64,000 bases of DNA from Paenibacillus sp. NFR01 (lineage in GTDB: Bacteria > Bacillota > Bacilli > Paenibacillales > Paenibacillaceae): NCBI RefSeq assembly GCF_900111565.1, contig NZ_FOIK01000001.1, positions 1,643,309 to 1,707,308 of the forward strand, written 5' to 3'. Positions 52,529 to 61,327 of this stretch are shown one piece after another (the stretch's first letter is position 1; the number at the start of each line of letters is the position of its first letter). The translations under genes and the position numbers were made by a program. The notes beneath the pieces were generated by a model. It was not told the DNA's origin and did no database searches. It saw nothing but the letters and a program-made list of their open reading frames with translations.

Positions 52529-53197
52529 TCAGATTTTGATCTGCCTCAGGACCGTCGCATTTTTATGAATATCCAGGTTATTGCGGTATTCGACCGTACC
52601 GATTTCACAGCCCGCTCCGATGGTCACACTGCCGCCGCGCACCCGCTGCGCTTTTGTATTTTGCAGCTCCACAATATCGCCTTCGATCTGGTTTGCCGTA
52701 AAGATGAGGTCTTTGGCCAATTTGGGCACCAGTGATTTCGTTTTGCTCGGCTTGATGATAATTGTGCCTCCGCCAACCTCCGCAGCCTTCCCGGGACCGA
52801 ACAGCGTCAGCTCGATGCGGCCCGCGTTCAGCAAACCTCCCACTTCGAGCGCCCCGTTCAACTGGAGCGTTTCGGCTTCGCAGTCGCCCTGGACCATGAT
52901 TCCGCCGCTGTATTTGACGTCTTCGACGGCGATGTTTTGCCGGGCATGGATCTGGCCTTGGCCGCGCAGCGACTTCGCTTGGATCCGGCCCGCTACCTCG
53001 CATTCCCCCGTCGTTTTCAGCTGTCCCGCGGTTAACGTGCCGGTAACTTCAATTTCCCCCGTCAAATGGAGGGAGAGGCAATCGACATCGCCCAGAAACT
53101 TGCATTCGCCTGTAACCCTCACATTCCCGAATGTTCCGCCCGAAGACGTGGAATTGCCCAGAACCTTTAAAGACGGCCGAGATAATGATTCATTCAC
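52529..53197 (-). CDS. bacF: Bactofilin BacF-like (polymer-forming) protein
   Basis: A 222-residue beta-helical protein with the repeating short strands of bactofilins (GNVRVTGECKFLGDVDC, GEIEVTGTLTAGQLKTTGEC, IEGDIVELQNTKAQRVRGG). It starts at GTG 53197, eight nt inside the bacE end. In B. subtilis the yhbD-yhbE(bacE)-yhbF(bacF) genes make filament-forming proteins needed for flagellar assembly; the same order is found here. The C-terminal half (IGAGCEIGTVEYRNNLDIHK) matches its paralogue bacE. Confidence 0.9.
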   Translation of the reverse strand: MNESLSRPSLKVLGNSTSSGGTFGNVRVTGECKFLGDVDCLSLHLTGEIEVTGTLTAGQLKTTGECEVAGRIQAKSLRGQGQIHARQNIAVEDVKYSGGIMVQGDCEAETLQLNGALEVGGLLNAGRIELTLFGPGKAAEVGGGTIIIKPSKTKSLVPKLAKDLIFTANQIEGDIVELQNTKAQRVRGGSVTIGAGCEIGTVEYRNNLDIHKNATVLRQIKI

Positions 53198-53876
53198 CGC
53201 GTTTCATCTCCCTTTCGACGACAGCGTCGGGATGTACCGACAGCCGCGTGCCATATTCTACCAGTCCGATGTGGCAGCCCGGGCCTAGAATGACCACGTC
53301 CCCTCGGACAACCTTCGCCTGGGTATACTCCAGATCAAGCTGGTTGCCTTCAATCGAATCGGTAACAAGCTCCGCCTTGAGCATCGGGATCACGCCGCCG
53401 AACAGCTTGCCCCATACCTTCGAGCCGCTTTGCCGGACCTTCAGGTTCTCTACCCCGATCTCCTGTGCCTTGCATTGGCCCTGCATGTTGAAATCGAGCG
53501 TGCCGGCGCTGAGCAGCCCCTCTACCTTGAAAAAGCCTTCGCCGGTAAACCGCTCCACCTCGCTGTCGGCCTTAACGGTAAGACCACCGTTTACGGTGCA
53601 GCTTTCGCCTTCCAGCTTGCCGCCAATCGTGAGCATTCCGTCAAGCGATAACGAGAAGCTCTGCAGCGCGCCGTTCACCTTCAGCTTGCCGTTGCCGTCC
53701 ACCGTTTCCGCAACCAGTCCGCCTTCCAGTGTGAGCATCCCGTCCACCCGGAACGTTTTGGTTTTAACATCGCCGTGGATCTTGCTGACACCTTCGAGAA
53801 CGACATTTCCGTAGACCCCGCCGGCCGCACCGTTAACGCCGCTGAGCCGCAAGTCCGGAAGTACCTGTTGATTCAT
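53190..53876 (-). CDS. bacE: Bactofilin BacE-like (polymer-forming) protein
   Basis: A 228-residue bactofilin, paralogous to the neighbour at 52529-53197 (shared endings IGLVEYGTRLSVHP versus IGTVEYRNNLDIHK). The core is a right-handed beta-helix of short Gly-rich strands (GNVVLEGVSKIHGDVKTK, LTIGGKLEGESCTVNGG). The start at 53876 has GGAGGGATT upstream. It polymerises at the membrane. Middle gene of the yhbD-bacE-bacF operon. Confidence 0.9.
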   Translation of the reverse strand: MNQQVLPDLRLSGVNGAAGGVYGNVVLEGVSKIHGDVKTKTFRVDGMLTLEGGLVAETVDGNGKLKVNGALQSFSLSLDGMLTIGGKLEGESCTVNGGLTVKADSEVERFTGEGFFKVEGLLSAGTLDFNMQGQCKAQEIGVENLKVRQSGSKVWGKLFGGVIPMLKAELVTDSIEGNQLDLEYTQAKVVRGDVVILGPGCHIGLVEYGTRLSVHPDAVVEREMKRGE

Positions 53877-53923
53877 TGAAATCCCTCCTATACCTGAGTA
53901 AAATCACCGGGGTAATGCATCGG

Positions 53924-54541
53924 TTACAGCTTGCCCTTTAATTGTTCCAGCAGCTCGGCGAGGCTTACGCGGACTACCACGCGGACGCTTTCGTCGAACC
54001 CCAGCTCGGCTCCGGACGGACCAATGATGAAAAAACCGATGCCCATCTTGCGGACGAAGCGCAGCTCCCAATCCTTGTCGCCATAGGATGGCGTATGCGT
54101 GTTCAGCGTTTGCAGCATCTGCCCGGCTTCCTCCAAATTGAGTTGTCCTTTGCCCAGCAGCACCTCCGCAGCGAACAAATTGATGACCTGCCCGAAAGCA
54201 AACGTCCCTATGTCCTTCGCGAACCGATCGAGCGTCACTCCCGAAACAATGTTACGTTCCATTAGATTTTCCCGCGTAAACGTCAGCTTGTAAAATGCCG
54301 AGGTGTCCGCCAGCTTGCCGGCCAGTTCATCGAGCGAGAGATCATCCTTCATATGCAAAATATTGTGAATCCGGCTCAATATCCGTTCTTTCGGAAAAAA
54401 GGTTTCCTGTCCCGTAAACGTTGATTTCCGGATAAACCACTCCTCGGGAATCAGCTGCTTGCGCTTCCAGCGGTATAGCTGTCCGTACGATATTCCGGTC
54501 TGATCCAGCAAATCCTTCTTGGAGATCCATTCTTCCTCCAT
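53924..54541 (-). CDS. yhbD: YhbD-like (DUF4004) HTH protein
   Basis: A 205-residue protein with an N-terminal MerR-like helix-turn-helix (SKKDLLDQTGISYGQLYRWK, then RKQLIPEEWF) and a C-terminal region of unknown fold (DUF4004). It starts at ATG 54541 with GAGGAG 8 nt upstream; earlier ATG codons in frame lack a site. It is first in the bactofilin operon, 47 nt from bacE, and probably regulates it. The promoter lies next to the repeat cluster at 54819-55001. Confidence 0.9.
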   Translation of the reverse strand: MEEEWISKKDLLDQTGISYGQLYRWKRKQLIPEEWFIRKSTFTGQETFFPKERILSRIHNILHMKDDLSLDELAGKLADTSAFYKLTFTRENLMERNIVSGVTLDRFAKDIGTFAFGQVINLFAAEVLLGKGQLNLEEAGQMLQTLNTHTPSYGDKDWELRFVRKMGIGFFIIGPSGAELGFDESVRVVVRVSLAELLEQLKGKL

Positions 54542-54818
54542 CGCCATCACTCCTCGGCGTCATCGTAACATAACACTGTTACGTTGTAAAGAAGGTTTGC
54601 CCGGCTGTTCCTATTGTAAGCGACACGGCCGCTGCGCTCCTCCGCCTGGAGACGGATTTGCACTCGGTCGGCGAAAGGAAATCTGCCCGTTGGAGGCGGA
54701 TCGCGAATAATAAAATATGGGGCCAGGGCTAACTGCACATGCAGTCGTGAGGAAGATGTTGAAGAGTGCCGGGTAAGCGATGGGCGAACGTGGGCAGATG
54801 TAGGTGAGCTCCAGGATG

Positions 54819-55001
54819 TAACGGACCCAGGAGCCCTTATTTCGCGAAAAATCCTGTGTTTTGAAATCTTACGGACATGAGCGCCGTTATTCTTGATCAA
54901 ACCGCCTCTTTTCGGCTTATTTGATGACAATAACGTCTCTGAGGTCCGTTACAGCGGGAAATAACCCGTTATTTCACAAATAACGGCGCTCATGTCCGTT
55001 A
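54819..55001. repeat. Cluster of four 23-bp repeats, two direct and two inverted
   Basis: Units: 54819-54841 (+), 54869-54891 (+), 54929-54951 (-), 54979-55001 (-). All fit TAACGGAC followed by seven variable bases rich in G and C, then a CSTTATT-type end. Start-to-start spacing is 50, 60 and 50 bp. Units 2 and 4 are identical inverted copies over 22 bp. The pattern can fold into a large cruciform or hairpin. The form suggests a dispersed palindromic element of the REP/BIME kind, by inference. Confidence 0.8.
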
Positions 55002-55085
55002 GTTCAAAAGTTTCGCGCCAAGTACCAATGGATCGCCGCGGGCTCCTGAACCTTGTCACGGGACTCGGGTAAATTTTCGGCAACG

Positions 55086-55138
55086 CAAAAACACCTTCAA
55101 GCGCAGGCCCGCTTAGGGCCTGGCATCTTGAAGGTGTA
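55086..55138 (-). terminator. intrinsic terminator of rplY/ctc
   Basis: ACACCTTCAAG/CTTGAAGGTGT stem plus inner AGGCCC/GGGCCT hairpin, followed on the minus strand by TTTTTGC; 30 nt past the stop. Confidence 0.88.
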
Positions 55139-55168
55139 CACGCATCGATCCGTAACCAAATAGAATGA

Positions 55169-55789
55169 TTATTCGCCTTCCGGCTCGCTTTCCGCAGCGG
55201 CAGCGACTTCCTCCTGCGGCGCGGCGGCTTCTTCGGTTTCCGGCTCCTCGTAGACTGCCGGCGTCGCAATGCGTACGATCAGCGTATCCTCCGGTGTCAG
55301 AATCGTCCAGCCTTCCTGCGGCGGCAGATCGGATACATGCAGCTGGCCGCCGATCTCCAGGCCGCTGATGTCCACTTCAAGGGACGGCTTGAGCTTGTCC
55401 GGCAGTGTGCGGATATCCAGCTCGTACAGCTCAACCTGCTGAATGCCGCCTGCTCTTACCCCAGCGCTGTCGCCGACAAAGTGCAGCGCCACTTTGGTGT
55501 CCAGCTCGGATTTCATATCAATTTTGTGCAGATCGATATGCAGCAGCTCGCGGGACAGCGGCTTGCGCTGCGCTTCCTGGATGACGGCATTGGCCGTGCC
55601 CGAGCCCGGCAGCGTCACTTTCAGGATCGCCCGCGGGTTGCGGCCGAGAATTTCATTCAGGGCCTTGACGTCCGCGGCGTAGGATTTCGTCTCAGAACCC
55701 GCACCGTAAACGACAACCGGCACAAACCCGCGGCGCCGTTCAGCCGCCGCCTTGCCTGTTCTTTCAGTCAATCGTACTGTGTTTTCCAT
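55169..55789 (-). CDS. rplY: 50S ribosomal protein L25 / general stress protein Ctc
   Basis: A 206-residue protein of the TL5/Ctc type: N-terminal 5S rRNA-binding L25 domain at about 1-95 (LTERTGKAAAERRRGFVPVV, NAVIQEAQRKPLSRELLHID) and a C-terminal beta domain (VALHFVGDSAGVRAGGIQQV, PEDTLIVRIATP), then an acidic Glu/Ala-rich tail of about 25 residues. The tail (EEPETEEAAAPQEE) is common in Firmicutes. It binds 5S rRNA in the large subunit and is stress-induced in Bacillus. The start follows AGGGAGGGTTC. Confidence 0.94.
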   Translation of the reverse strand: MENTVRLTERTGKAAAERRRGFVPVVVYGAGSETKSYAADVKALNEILGRNPRAILKVTLPGSGTANAVIQEAQRKPLSRELLHIDLHKIDMKSELDTKVALHFVGDSAGVRAGGIQQVELYELDIRTLPDKLKPSLEVDISGLEIGGQLHVSDLPPQEGWTILTPEDTLIVRIATPAVYEEPETEEAAAPQEEVAAAAESEPEGE

Positions 55790-56077
55790 GATGAACCCTC
55801 CCTAAAAGTTTGTTATTGCTGGACTTCCAATCCATCATTCATCTTAAGGAATCACGCGTAAATGATCCACGCGGCAAATGTTGCGACGGAAGCCTTAGCT
55901 TGATTCGTTGGACCATGCTGCAGATGCTGCAGGTTGCCATTCTTTTTATTAACCAAGTACAGCGGCGGGCAATCAGCAAAGGCATCTCCGCATTTTTCCA
56001 GTTGGACGCAGCGATCTTGCTTTTTCCAGTTCAAGGTAGTAGATTAAGGGCATTACGACCGATAGGAGTGAAGTACA

Positions 56078-56359
56078 ATGAGCCAACTCAAACATGAAGA
56101 AGGACGTTTTTATATTCCTGGCGAAAGCAAAGCTCTTGCCGAAATTACCTACAAAACCGATGCATCGACCGGTACGTTGACCATTGACCGCACTTTCGTA
56201 TCCGAAGACCTGCGCGGACAAGGCGCCGGCGAACAGCTGGTGAAAGCCGTGGTGGACAAGGCGCGTCAAGACAACGTGAAAATCGTGCCGCAATGCCCTT
56301 ATGCCGCTCATCAATTCGAGAAGCACAAGGACTACGCGGATGTACTGAGCGGAAACTGA
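56078..56359 (+). CDS. Small GNAT acetyltransferase (YjdJ/NATD1 type)
   Basis: A 93-residue minimal GNAT fold (Gcn5-related N-acetyltransferase type 2). The acetyl-CoA motif is VSEDLRGQGAGEQLVKAVV, with the Q/RxxGxG/A pattern, followed by CPYAAHQFEKH. The ATG at 56078 has GGAGTGAAGTACA upstream. The family includes human NATD1; substrate unknown. Single-gene unit or co-transcribed with the GNAT gene 60 nt downstream. Confidence 0.92.
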   Translation: MSQLKHEEGRFYIPGESKALAEITYKTDASTGTLTIDRTFVSEDLRGQGAGEQLVKAVVDKARQDNVKIVPQCPYAAHQFEKHKDYADVLSGN

Positions 56360-56420
56360 GGACCGGATAATGGCCGGCTCCCGTTTCCGGATTTGGGATT
56401 GATATGGAGGAGGAAACGGG

Positions 56421-57260
56421 TTGACTACGACAAACGACACATTGCAGGAAATTGAAGAATTGCAGCAGCGCTGCGAGCAATATGAGGGTATCTCCCTGAA
56501 ATTGAATTGGGACATGCTGCGCCGGAAGCCCGAAGAAGGCGGCGCGGAGTGGCTGGTCACGTATGAAGACGAGCGGCTGGTCGGCTTTATCGGCCTGTAC
56601 GGCATCACAAGCGATTTGGAGGTTTGCGGCATGGTCCGGCCGGGCTTCCGCCGCCGGGGGATCTTTACCGGACTGTGGAAACGCGCGCTGACGATCATCG
56701 AACGCAGCAAACCCGGAACCGTGCTGCTGAACGCACCGGCGAACTCGGCTTCCGCGGCCGCTTTTCTGAAGACGCTGCCGCTTGCGTTCAATCATTCGGA
56801 ATTCCAGATGAAATGGAACGGCATCCTGCCGGACGCCGGCGCCTTGCGAAGCGATGTCGTGCTTCGCCCGGCAAGCCCGGAAGAAATTCCTTTTATGATC
56901 CGGATGGACTGTGAAGGCTTCGGCGATTCGGAGGAACATGCGGCTGCGCTGTATGCCCTGCACTTATCCGGCACCGATGAAGAGTATATCCTGATCGAAT
57001 CTGCCGGCAACCCGGCCGGTAAGCTGCGGTTATCCACCGAAGACAAAGAGACCTGGATCTACGGCTTTGTGGTGGATTCGCAGCTCCGCGGCCGGGGCAT
57101 CGGACGCTCCGCGCTCCTGCAGACCATTGAACGCGAGCATCGGAACGGCAACAGCGTGCACCTGGAAGTGGCGCTGGACAATCCGAACGCGCTCAAGCTG
57201 TATGAAAGCTGCGGCTTTGCCGTTCAGGGCCAGCAGGACTATTACCGTTACACGGGATAA
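56421..57260 (+). CDS. Tandem-GNAT acetyltransferase
   Basis: A 279-residue protein with two GNAT domains: the first (residues 1-130) has VCGMVRPGFRRRGIFTGLW and lacks some motif A glycines, the second has VVDSQLRGRGIGRSALLQT with a clear R-G-x-G-I-G loop and the YESCGF motif at the end. It starts at TTG 56421 after GGAGGAGG. N-terminal halves in such proteins are usually structural. Substrate not known. Ends at terminator 57313-57366 shared with dapF. Confidence 0.92.
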   Translation: MTTTNDTLQEIEELQQRCEQYEGISLKLNWDMLRRKPEEGGAEWLVTYEDERLVGFIGLYGITSDLEVCGMVRPGFRRRGIFTGLWKRALTIIERSKPGTVLLNAPANSASAAAFLKTLPLAFNHSEFQMKWNGILPDAGALRSDVVLRPASPEEIPFMIRMDCEGFGDSEEHAAALYALHLSGTDEEYILIESAGNPAGKLRLSTEDKETWIYGFVVDSQLRGRGIGRSALLQTIEREHRNGNSVHLEVALDNPNALKLYESCGFAVQGQQDYYRYTG

Positions 57261-57312
57261 ACGATTCCTCGCAGCGAGGCGGTTCCGCAGGACCTGTTAT
57301 CCATCAAGCATT

Positions 57313-57366
57313 AAAAAAGCCCTCAACTCTGCCGGGCTAAACCGGCGGAGATTGAGGGCTTTTTTG
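57313..57366. terminator. bidirectional terminator
   Basis: AAAAGCCCTCAA/TTGAGGGCTTTT outer stem with inner GCCGG/CCGGC pairing, A-run left and T-run right, between GNAT (+) and dapF (-). Confidence 0.88.
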
Positions 57367-57387
57367 AAGCACATATTAACTAGTGAT

Positions 57388-58224
57388 TTAGATATTCACC
57401 GTTCCGGTATAGACGACCTGGGCCGGGCCGGTCATATAGACATGATTGTCGGCTTCGTTCCATTCGATAAACAGGTCGCCGCCTTTCAGGCTGATGACCG
57501 CCGAGCGGTCGGTCAAACCGTTCAGCACCGAAGAGACCAGAGTGGCGCAGGCGCCGGTACCGCAGGCCAGGGTCGGACCCGCACCCCGTTCCCAGACACG
57601 CATGTCGACATGGCCGCGGTCCCGCACGGTGGCGAACTCGACGTTCACTTTTTTCGGGAACAGCGGATGCACTTCCAGCTGCGGCCCCCAGGTCGCCAGA
57701 TCGAAGGCTGCCGCATCGTCCACATAAATGACGCAGTGCGGGTTGCCCATGGATACGGCGGTGAAACGGAATGTCGAACCGTCCGCTTCAATTGCTTGAT
57801 CGACGACCGGCTCGGCATCGATGGCCACCGGAATCTGCGGACCTGCCAGCACCGGCTCTCCCATATCGACCGTCACGCTTAGGGCGACGCCGTCCTGTAC
57901 CTTCAGTTTCACCTTCTGCTCGCCCGCACCAATCGTGACAATAACGATTTCCTCGGAATCCACCAGCCCGTGCTCATACACGTATTTGGAGACGCAGCGG
58001 ATCGCATTGCCGCATTGCTCGGCTTCCGAACCGTCCGAGTTGATGATGCGCATCATATAGTCGCCGCGGTCCGAAGGCAAAATATAGACCAGACCGTCTG
58101 CGCCGATGCCGAAGAACCGGTTGCAGAGATGGATCGCAAGCTCAGAGGCATTAGCCGGCAGTTCCTGTTCGCCGAATACCACGATAAAATCATTGCCAAG
58201 GCCGTGCATTTTCGTAAATTCCAT
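57388..58224 (-). CDS. dapF: Diaminopimelate epimerase
   Basis: A 278-residue enzyme that converts LL- to meso-diaminopimelate for lysine and cell-wall synthesis. The two catalytic cysteines are present: EAEQCGNAIRC in the first half and ACGTGACATL in the second. FTKMHGLGNDFIV at the N-terminus is diagnostic. Start is ATG 58224 with TGGGAGTGGACC upstream. It is a single gene between a GNAT gene and the P-type ATPase. Confidence 0.95.
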   Translation of the reverse strand: MEFTKMHGLGNDFIVVFGEQELPANASELAIHLCNRFFGIGADGLVYILPSDRGDYMMRIINSDGSEAEQCGNAIRCVSKYVYEHGLVDSEEIVIVTIGAGEQKVKLKVQDGVALSVTVDMGEPVLAGPQIPVAIDAEPVVDQAIEADGSTFRFTAVSMGNPHCVIYVDDAAAFDLATWGPQLEVHPLFPKKVNVEFATVRDRGHVDMRVWERGAGPTLACGTGACATLVSSVLNGLTDRSAVISLKGGDLFIEWNEADNHVYMTGPAQVVYTGTVNI

Positions 58225-58315
58225 TAATGGTCCACTCCCAAAGATTAAGATAGTTCCAATTCGGTAACGCCCGTGAAACTAGCATACCTTACAGAGTGGG
58301 ACAGCGCTATTGATT

Positions 58316-61138
58316 TTATGCCGAAAATTTTGTACTTTTCATCACCGGACGGCTGCTGCCGCCCCGGCGGCGGCTCTTCTGGCCGCCCCATACGCTGCCG
58401 GCTCCCATCAGGAAGGTAGGAATGCCGGCCATGACGAAGACGAGGCACCATTCGCGCAAGCCCAGCGGCACGGTTTTGAACACAGGCTGCAGCACCGGGA
58501 TATACATAACCGCAAGCATCAGCAGCACGGAGGACAGCACGGCCAGCACCAGGTATTTGTTCTGCAGCGGATTGCGGTAAAAGATCGAGCGCGAGCTGCG
58601 GCAGTCAAACACATGGATGAGCTGAGCCATGACGAGCGTTGCGAACGCCACGGACTGGGCCAGGATTAGCTGCTGCGGACTGCCCGGGTCGACGCGCAGC
58701 GTCAGCCAGAAGGCGGCCAGCGTGCAGACGCCGATCAGCAGGCCGCGGCTGATGATTTTCCAGCCGAGCCGGCGGGCGAAAATATTCTCTTTGGCGCCGC
58801 GCGGCTTATGCTCCATCAGGTCCTTCTCCGGCTGATCCACGCCGAGCGCCATTGCCGGGAGACCGTCGGTCACGAGATTGACCCATAGAATCTGGATCGG
58901 CACGAGCGGCAGCGGCAGGCCGAGCAGCATGGCGAAGAACATGGTCAGAATCTCACCGACGTTGGAAGCCAGAAGGTAACGGATGAATTTGCGGATATTC
59001 TCATAGATATTCCGGCCTTCCTCAATCGCCGCAACGATCGTCGAAAAGTTGTCGTCGCCCAGCACCAGCGCAGACGCCTCCTTCGTGACATCGGTGCCGG
59101 TGATGCCCATCGAGATGCCGATGTCCGCCGCCTTGATCGCCGGCGCATCGTTGACGCCGTCGCCGGTCATCGCCACGACATGGCCCCGGCGCTGCAACGA
59201 TTTGACGATCCGCAGCTTATGCTCCGGCGACACCCGAGCATAAACGGCGACGTTGTCCGACACTTTGTCGAGTTCGTCGTCGCTCATCCGGGTGAGCTGG
59301 CTGCCGGTCAAGACCGTGCCGCCGCGCTGCAGAATGCCGAGCTGATGGGCGATTGCTTCGGCCGTCGTGCCATGGTCGCCGGTAATCATCACCGTCTTGA
59401 TGCCCGCGCGGCGCGTCACGCTGATCGCATCGCGTACCTCGCGGCGCGGCGGATCGATCATGCCGGCCAGTCCGACAAAGACCAGTTGGCTTTCCGCTTC
59501 CTTCTCGCTGCCCGCCTCTTCGCCAGAGCGCAGCTCCCGGTAGGCCATCCCCAGCACGCGCAGCGCGCCGGATGCCATCGCTTCGTTCGCCTCCAGCACT
59601 TTCTGGCGCAGCGTCGGCGTGCAAGGCACGACCCCGCCCTCCCACAGCATGTAGGCGCAGTTATTCAGCAGCACGTCGGGCGCGCCCTTCGTGCAGATCA
59701 TCCGGCCACCGGGGTGGCTGACCAGGACCGACATCAGCTTCCGTTCGGAATCGAACGGAAATTCCCGCTCCCGGCTGTAGGTTACCGCGAGCGACTGAGC
59801 GGTCAGGCCCATTTTGGCGGACAATGCAACCAGCGCGCCTTCGGTCGGATCGCCTTTCAGCTCCCAGACCGGCTGGACCCCGGCGCCTTTGTCGGTATCG
59901 CCGACCTTCTCCTTGCCCTTGCGCTTGCCCCGGCTATCCGCAGGATACGTCTCCACAATCTCGGCGTTGTTGCACAGCGCCCCCACCTGCAGCATGCGGC
60001 GCAGGCTCTGGTCATGCTTCAGATCGACCGCCTTGCCCTTGTCGAGGATCTGGCCGACCGGCGCATAACCTTCGCCGGTTACGTCCAGGCTGCGGCCGCC
60101 GGTCCACATTTTCGTAACGGTCATTTTGTTCTGCGTCAGCGTTCCGGTCTTGTCGGAGCAGATGACCGAGGCGCAGCCCAGCGTTTCGACCGAGGGGAGC
60201 TTGCGGACGATCGCTTTGCGTTTGATCATCCGCTGCACGCCGAGCGCCAGCGCAATGGTGACGATCGCCGGGAGCCCTTCGGGAATGGCCGCCACCGCAA
60301 GGCTGACCCCTGCCAGGAACATCGAGACGGCCGGCTGGCCGTGCAGGATGCCGGCGAGTACGACAACGATGGTGAGCGCCAGCGACAGGTAAATGAGAAT
60401 TTTGCCCAGCTGCTCAAGCCGGTGCTGCAGCGGCGTTTCCTGCGATTCGGTGTTCTGAATGAGATCGGCGATTTTCCCCATCTCCGTGGCCATCCCTGTA
60501 CGGATGACGATGGCCTTGCCTGTCCCGCGGGTGACCATCGTGCCCATGAAGCCGATATTTTTCTGGTCGCCGAGCGGTATATCCTCCGCCTGAATCGGCT
60601 CCGCATGCTTCGAGACCGGCAGCGATTCGCCCGTAAGCGCGGATTCCTCCGCATAAAGCGCGCTGCATTCGAGCCAGCGGACGTCCGCAGGCACGCGGTC
60701 GCCGCTCTCCAGCAGGACGATATCGCCGGGAACGAGCAGCCTGGCGGGCACCGTCTCCTGTTTGCCTCCGCGCAGCACCTTGGCCGACGGGGCGGACAGC
60801 TGCTTCAGCGCCCGCAACGAGCGTTCGGCGCGGAATTCCTGCACGAAGCCCAGTACCCCATTGAGAATAATAATGGCGATAATCGTGACGGCATCCAGAT
60901 ATTCACCCAGCAGGCCGGACACCAGCGTCGCCCCCATCAGCACCAGTACCATAAAATCCTTGAACTGGTTCAGCAAAAGGGTAAACGGCGAGATCGCTTT
61001 GCCCTCGGACAGCTCGTTAGGCCCGCTCTCGGCAAGCCTGTCCGCGGCCTCCTGCCCGCTCAGGCCCGACTCCGGACGGACGCCGAACTTTTGCTGCAGT
61101 TCCTCTGCACCGAGCCGGTGCCAACTTTTTGTTTCCAT
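58316..61138 (-). CDS. P-type calcium-transporting ATPase (YloB-like)
   Basis: A 940-residue P2A ATPase. N-terminal cation-ATPase domain, membrane helices (about 10), TGES in the A domain, [13 protein letters not shown] phosphorylation motif, [10 protein letters not shown] (N domain), [10 protein letters not shown] and [20 protein letters not shown], and PEGLPAIV in the ion-binding helix. A basic low-complexity insert ([18 protein letters not shown]) lies in the N domain. The start is ATG 61138; a longer frame from 61210 has no site. It is divergent from the RqcH gene, the same pair as yloA-yloB in B. subtilis. Confidence 0.92.
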   Translation of the reverse strand: METKSWHRLGAEELQQKFGVRPESGLSGQEAADRLAESGPNELSEGKAISPFTLLLNQFKDFMVLVLMGATLVSGLLGEYLDAVTIIAIIILNGVLGFVQEFRAERSLRALKQLSAPSAKVLRGGKQETVPARLLVPGDIVLLESGDRVPADVRWLECSALYAEESALTGESLPVSKHAEPIQAEDIPLGDQKNIGFMGTMVTRGTGKAIVIRTGMATEMGKIADLIQNTESQETPLQHRLEQLGKILIYLSLALTIVVVLAGILHGQPAVSMFLAGVSLAVAAIPEGLPAIVTIALALGVQRMIKRKAIVRKLPSVETLGCASVICSDKTGTLTQNKMTVTKMWTGGRSLDVTGEGYAPVGQILDKGKAVDLKHDQSLRRMLQVGALCNNAEIVETYPADSRGKRKGKEKVGDTDKGAGVQPVWELKGDPTEGALVALSAKMGLTAQSLAVTYSREREFPFDSERKLMSVLVSHPGGRMICTKGAPDVLLNNCAYMLWEGGVVPCTPTLRQKVLEANEAMASGALRVLGMAYRELRSGEEAGSEKEAESQLVFVGLAGMIDPPRREVRDAISVTRRAGIKTVMITGDHGTTAEAIAHQLGILQRGGTVLTGSQLTRMSDDELDKVSDNVAVYARVSPEHKLRIVKSLQRRGHVVAMTGDGVNDAPAIKAADIGISMGITGTDVTKEASALVLGDDNFSTIVAAIEEGRNIYENIRKFIRYLLASNVGEILTMFFAMLLGLPLPLVPIQILWVNLVTDGLPAMALGVDQPEKDLMEHKPRGAKENIFARRLGWKIISRGLLIGVCTLAAFWLTLRVDPGSPQQLILAQSVAFATLVMAQLIHVFDCRSSRSIFYRNPLQNKYLVLAVLSSVLLMLAVMYIPVLQPVFKTVPLGLREWCLVFVMAGIPTFLMGAGSVWGGQKSRRRGGSSRPVMKSTKFSA

Positions 61139-61327
61139 GAATTTTCTTTCCCCTCCCGGTCGTTTCTTGACTTCCGGCGGCGCACAGCTTTTCCACCTGT
61201 TCATGTCCATGTGTATTCAGGGTCGTCCCGAAATATCACCCTGTCCGCTTCTCCTTTTGCGCAGATGGGCGGAGTATGGCATCATAGAGAAGATCACTTA
61301 TCATCATGCGACAGGAGAACTCTTATC

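Larger units (their letters stand above)
54542..55168. other. 627-nt intergenic region with repeat cluster and terminator
   Basis: Between yhbD (-) and rplY/ctc (-). No convincing gene is seen. It holds the yhbD promoter area (54542-54700), a four-copy 23-bp repeat cluster (54819-55001) and the rplY terminator (55086-55138). ORFs on both strands are short and lack ribosome binding sites. Confidence 0.7.

Noticed and set aside
59180..61327. Plus-strand frame of about 716 codons fused upstream of rqcH.
   Set aside because: It is the antisense shadow of the calcium ATPase gene. It has no ribosome binding site or protein motifs, while rqcH has its own start and AGGAG at 61328.
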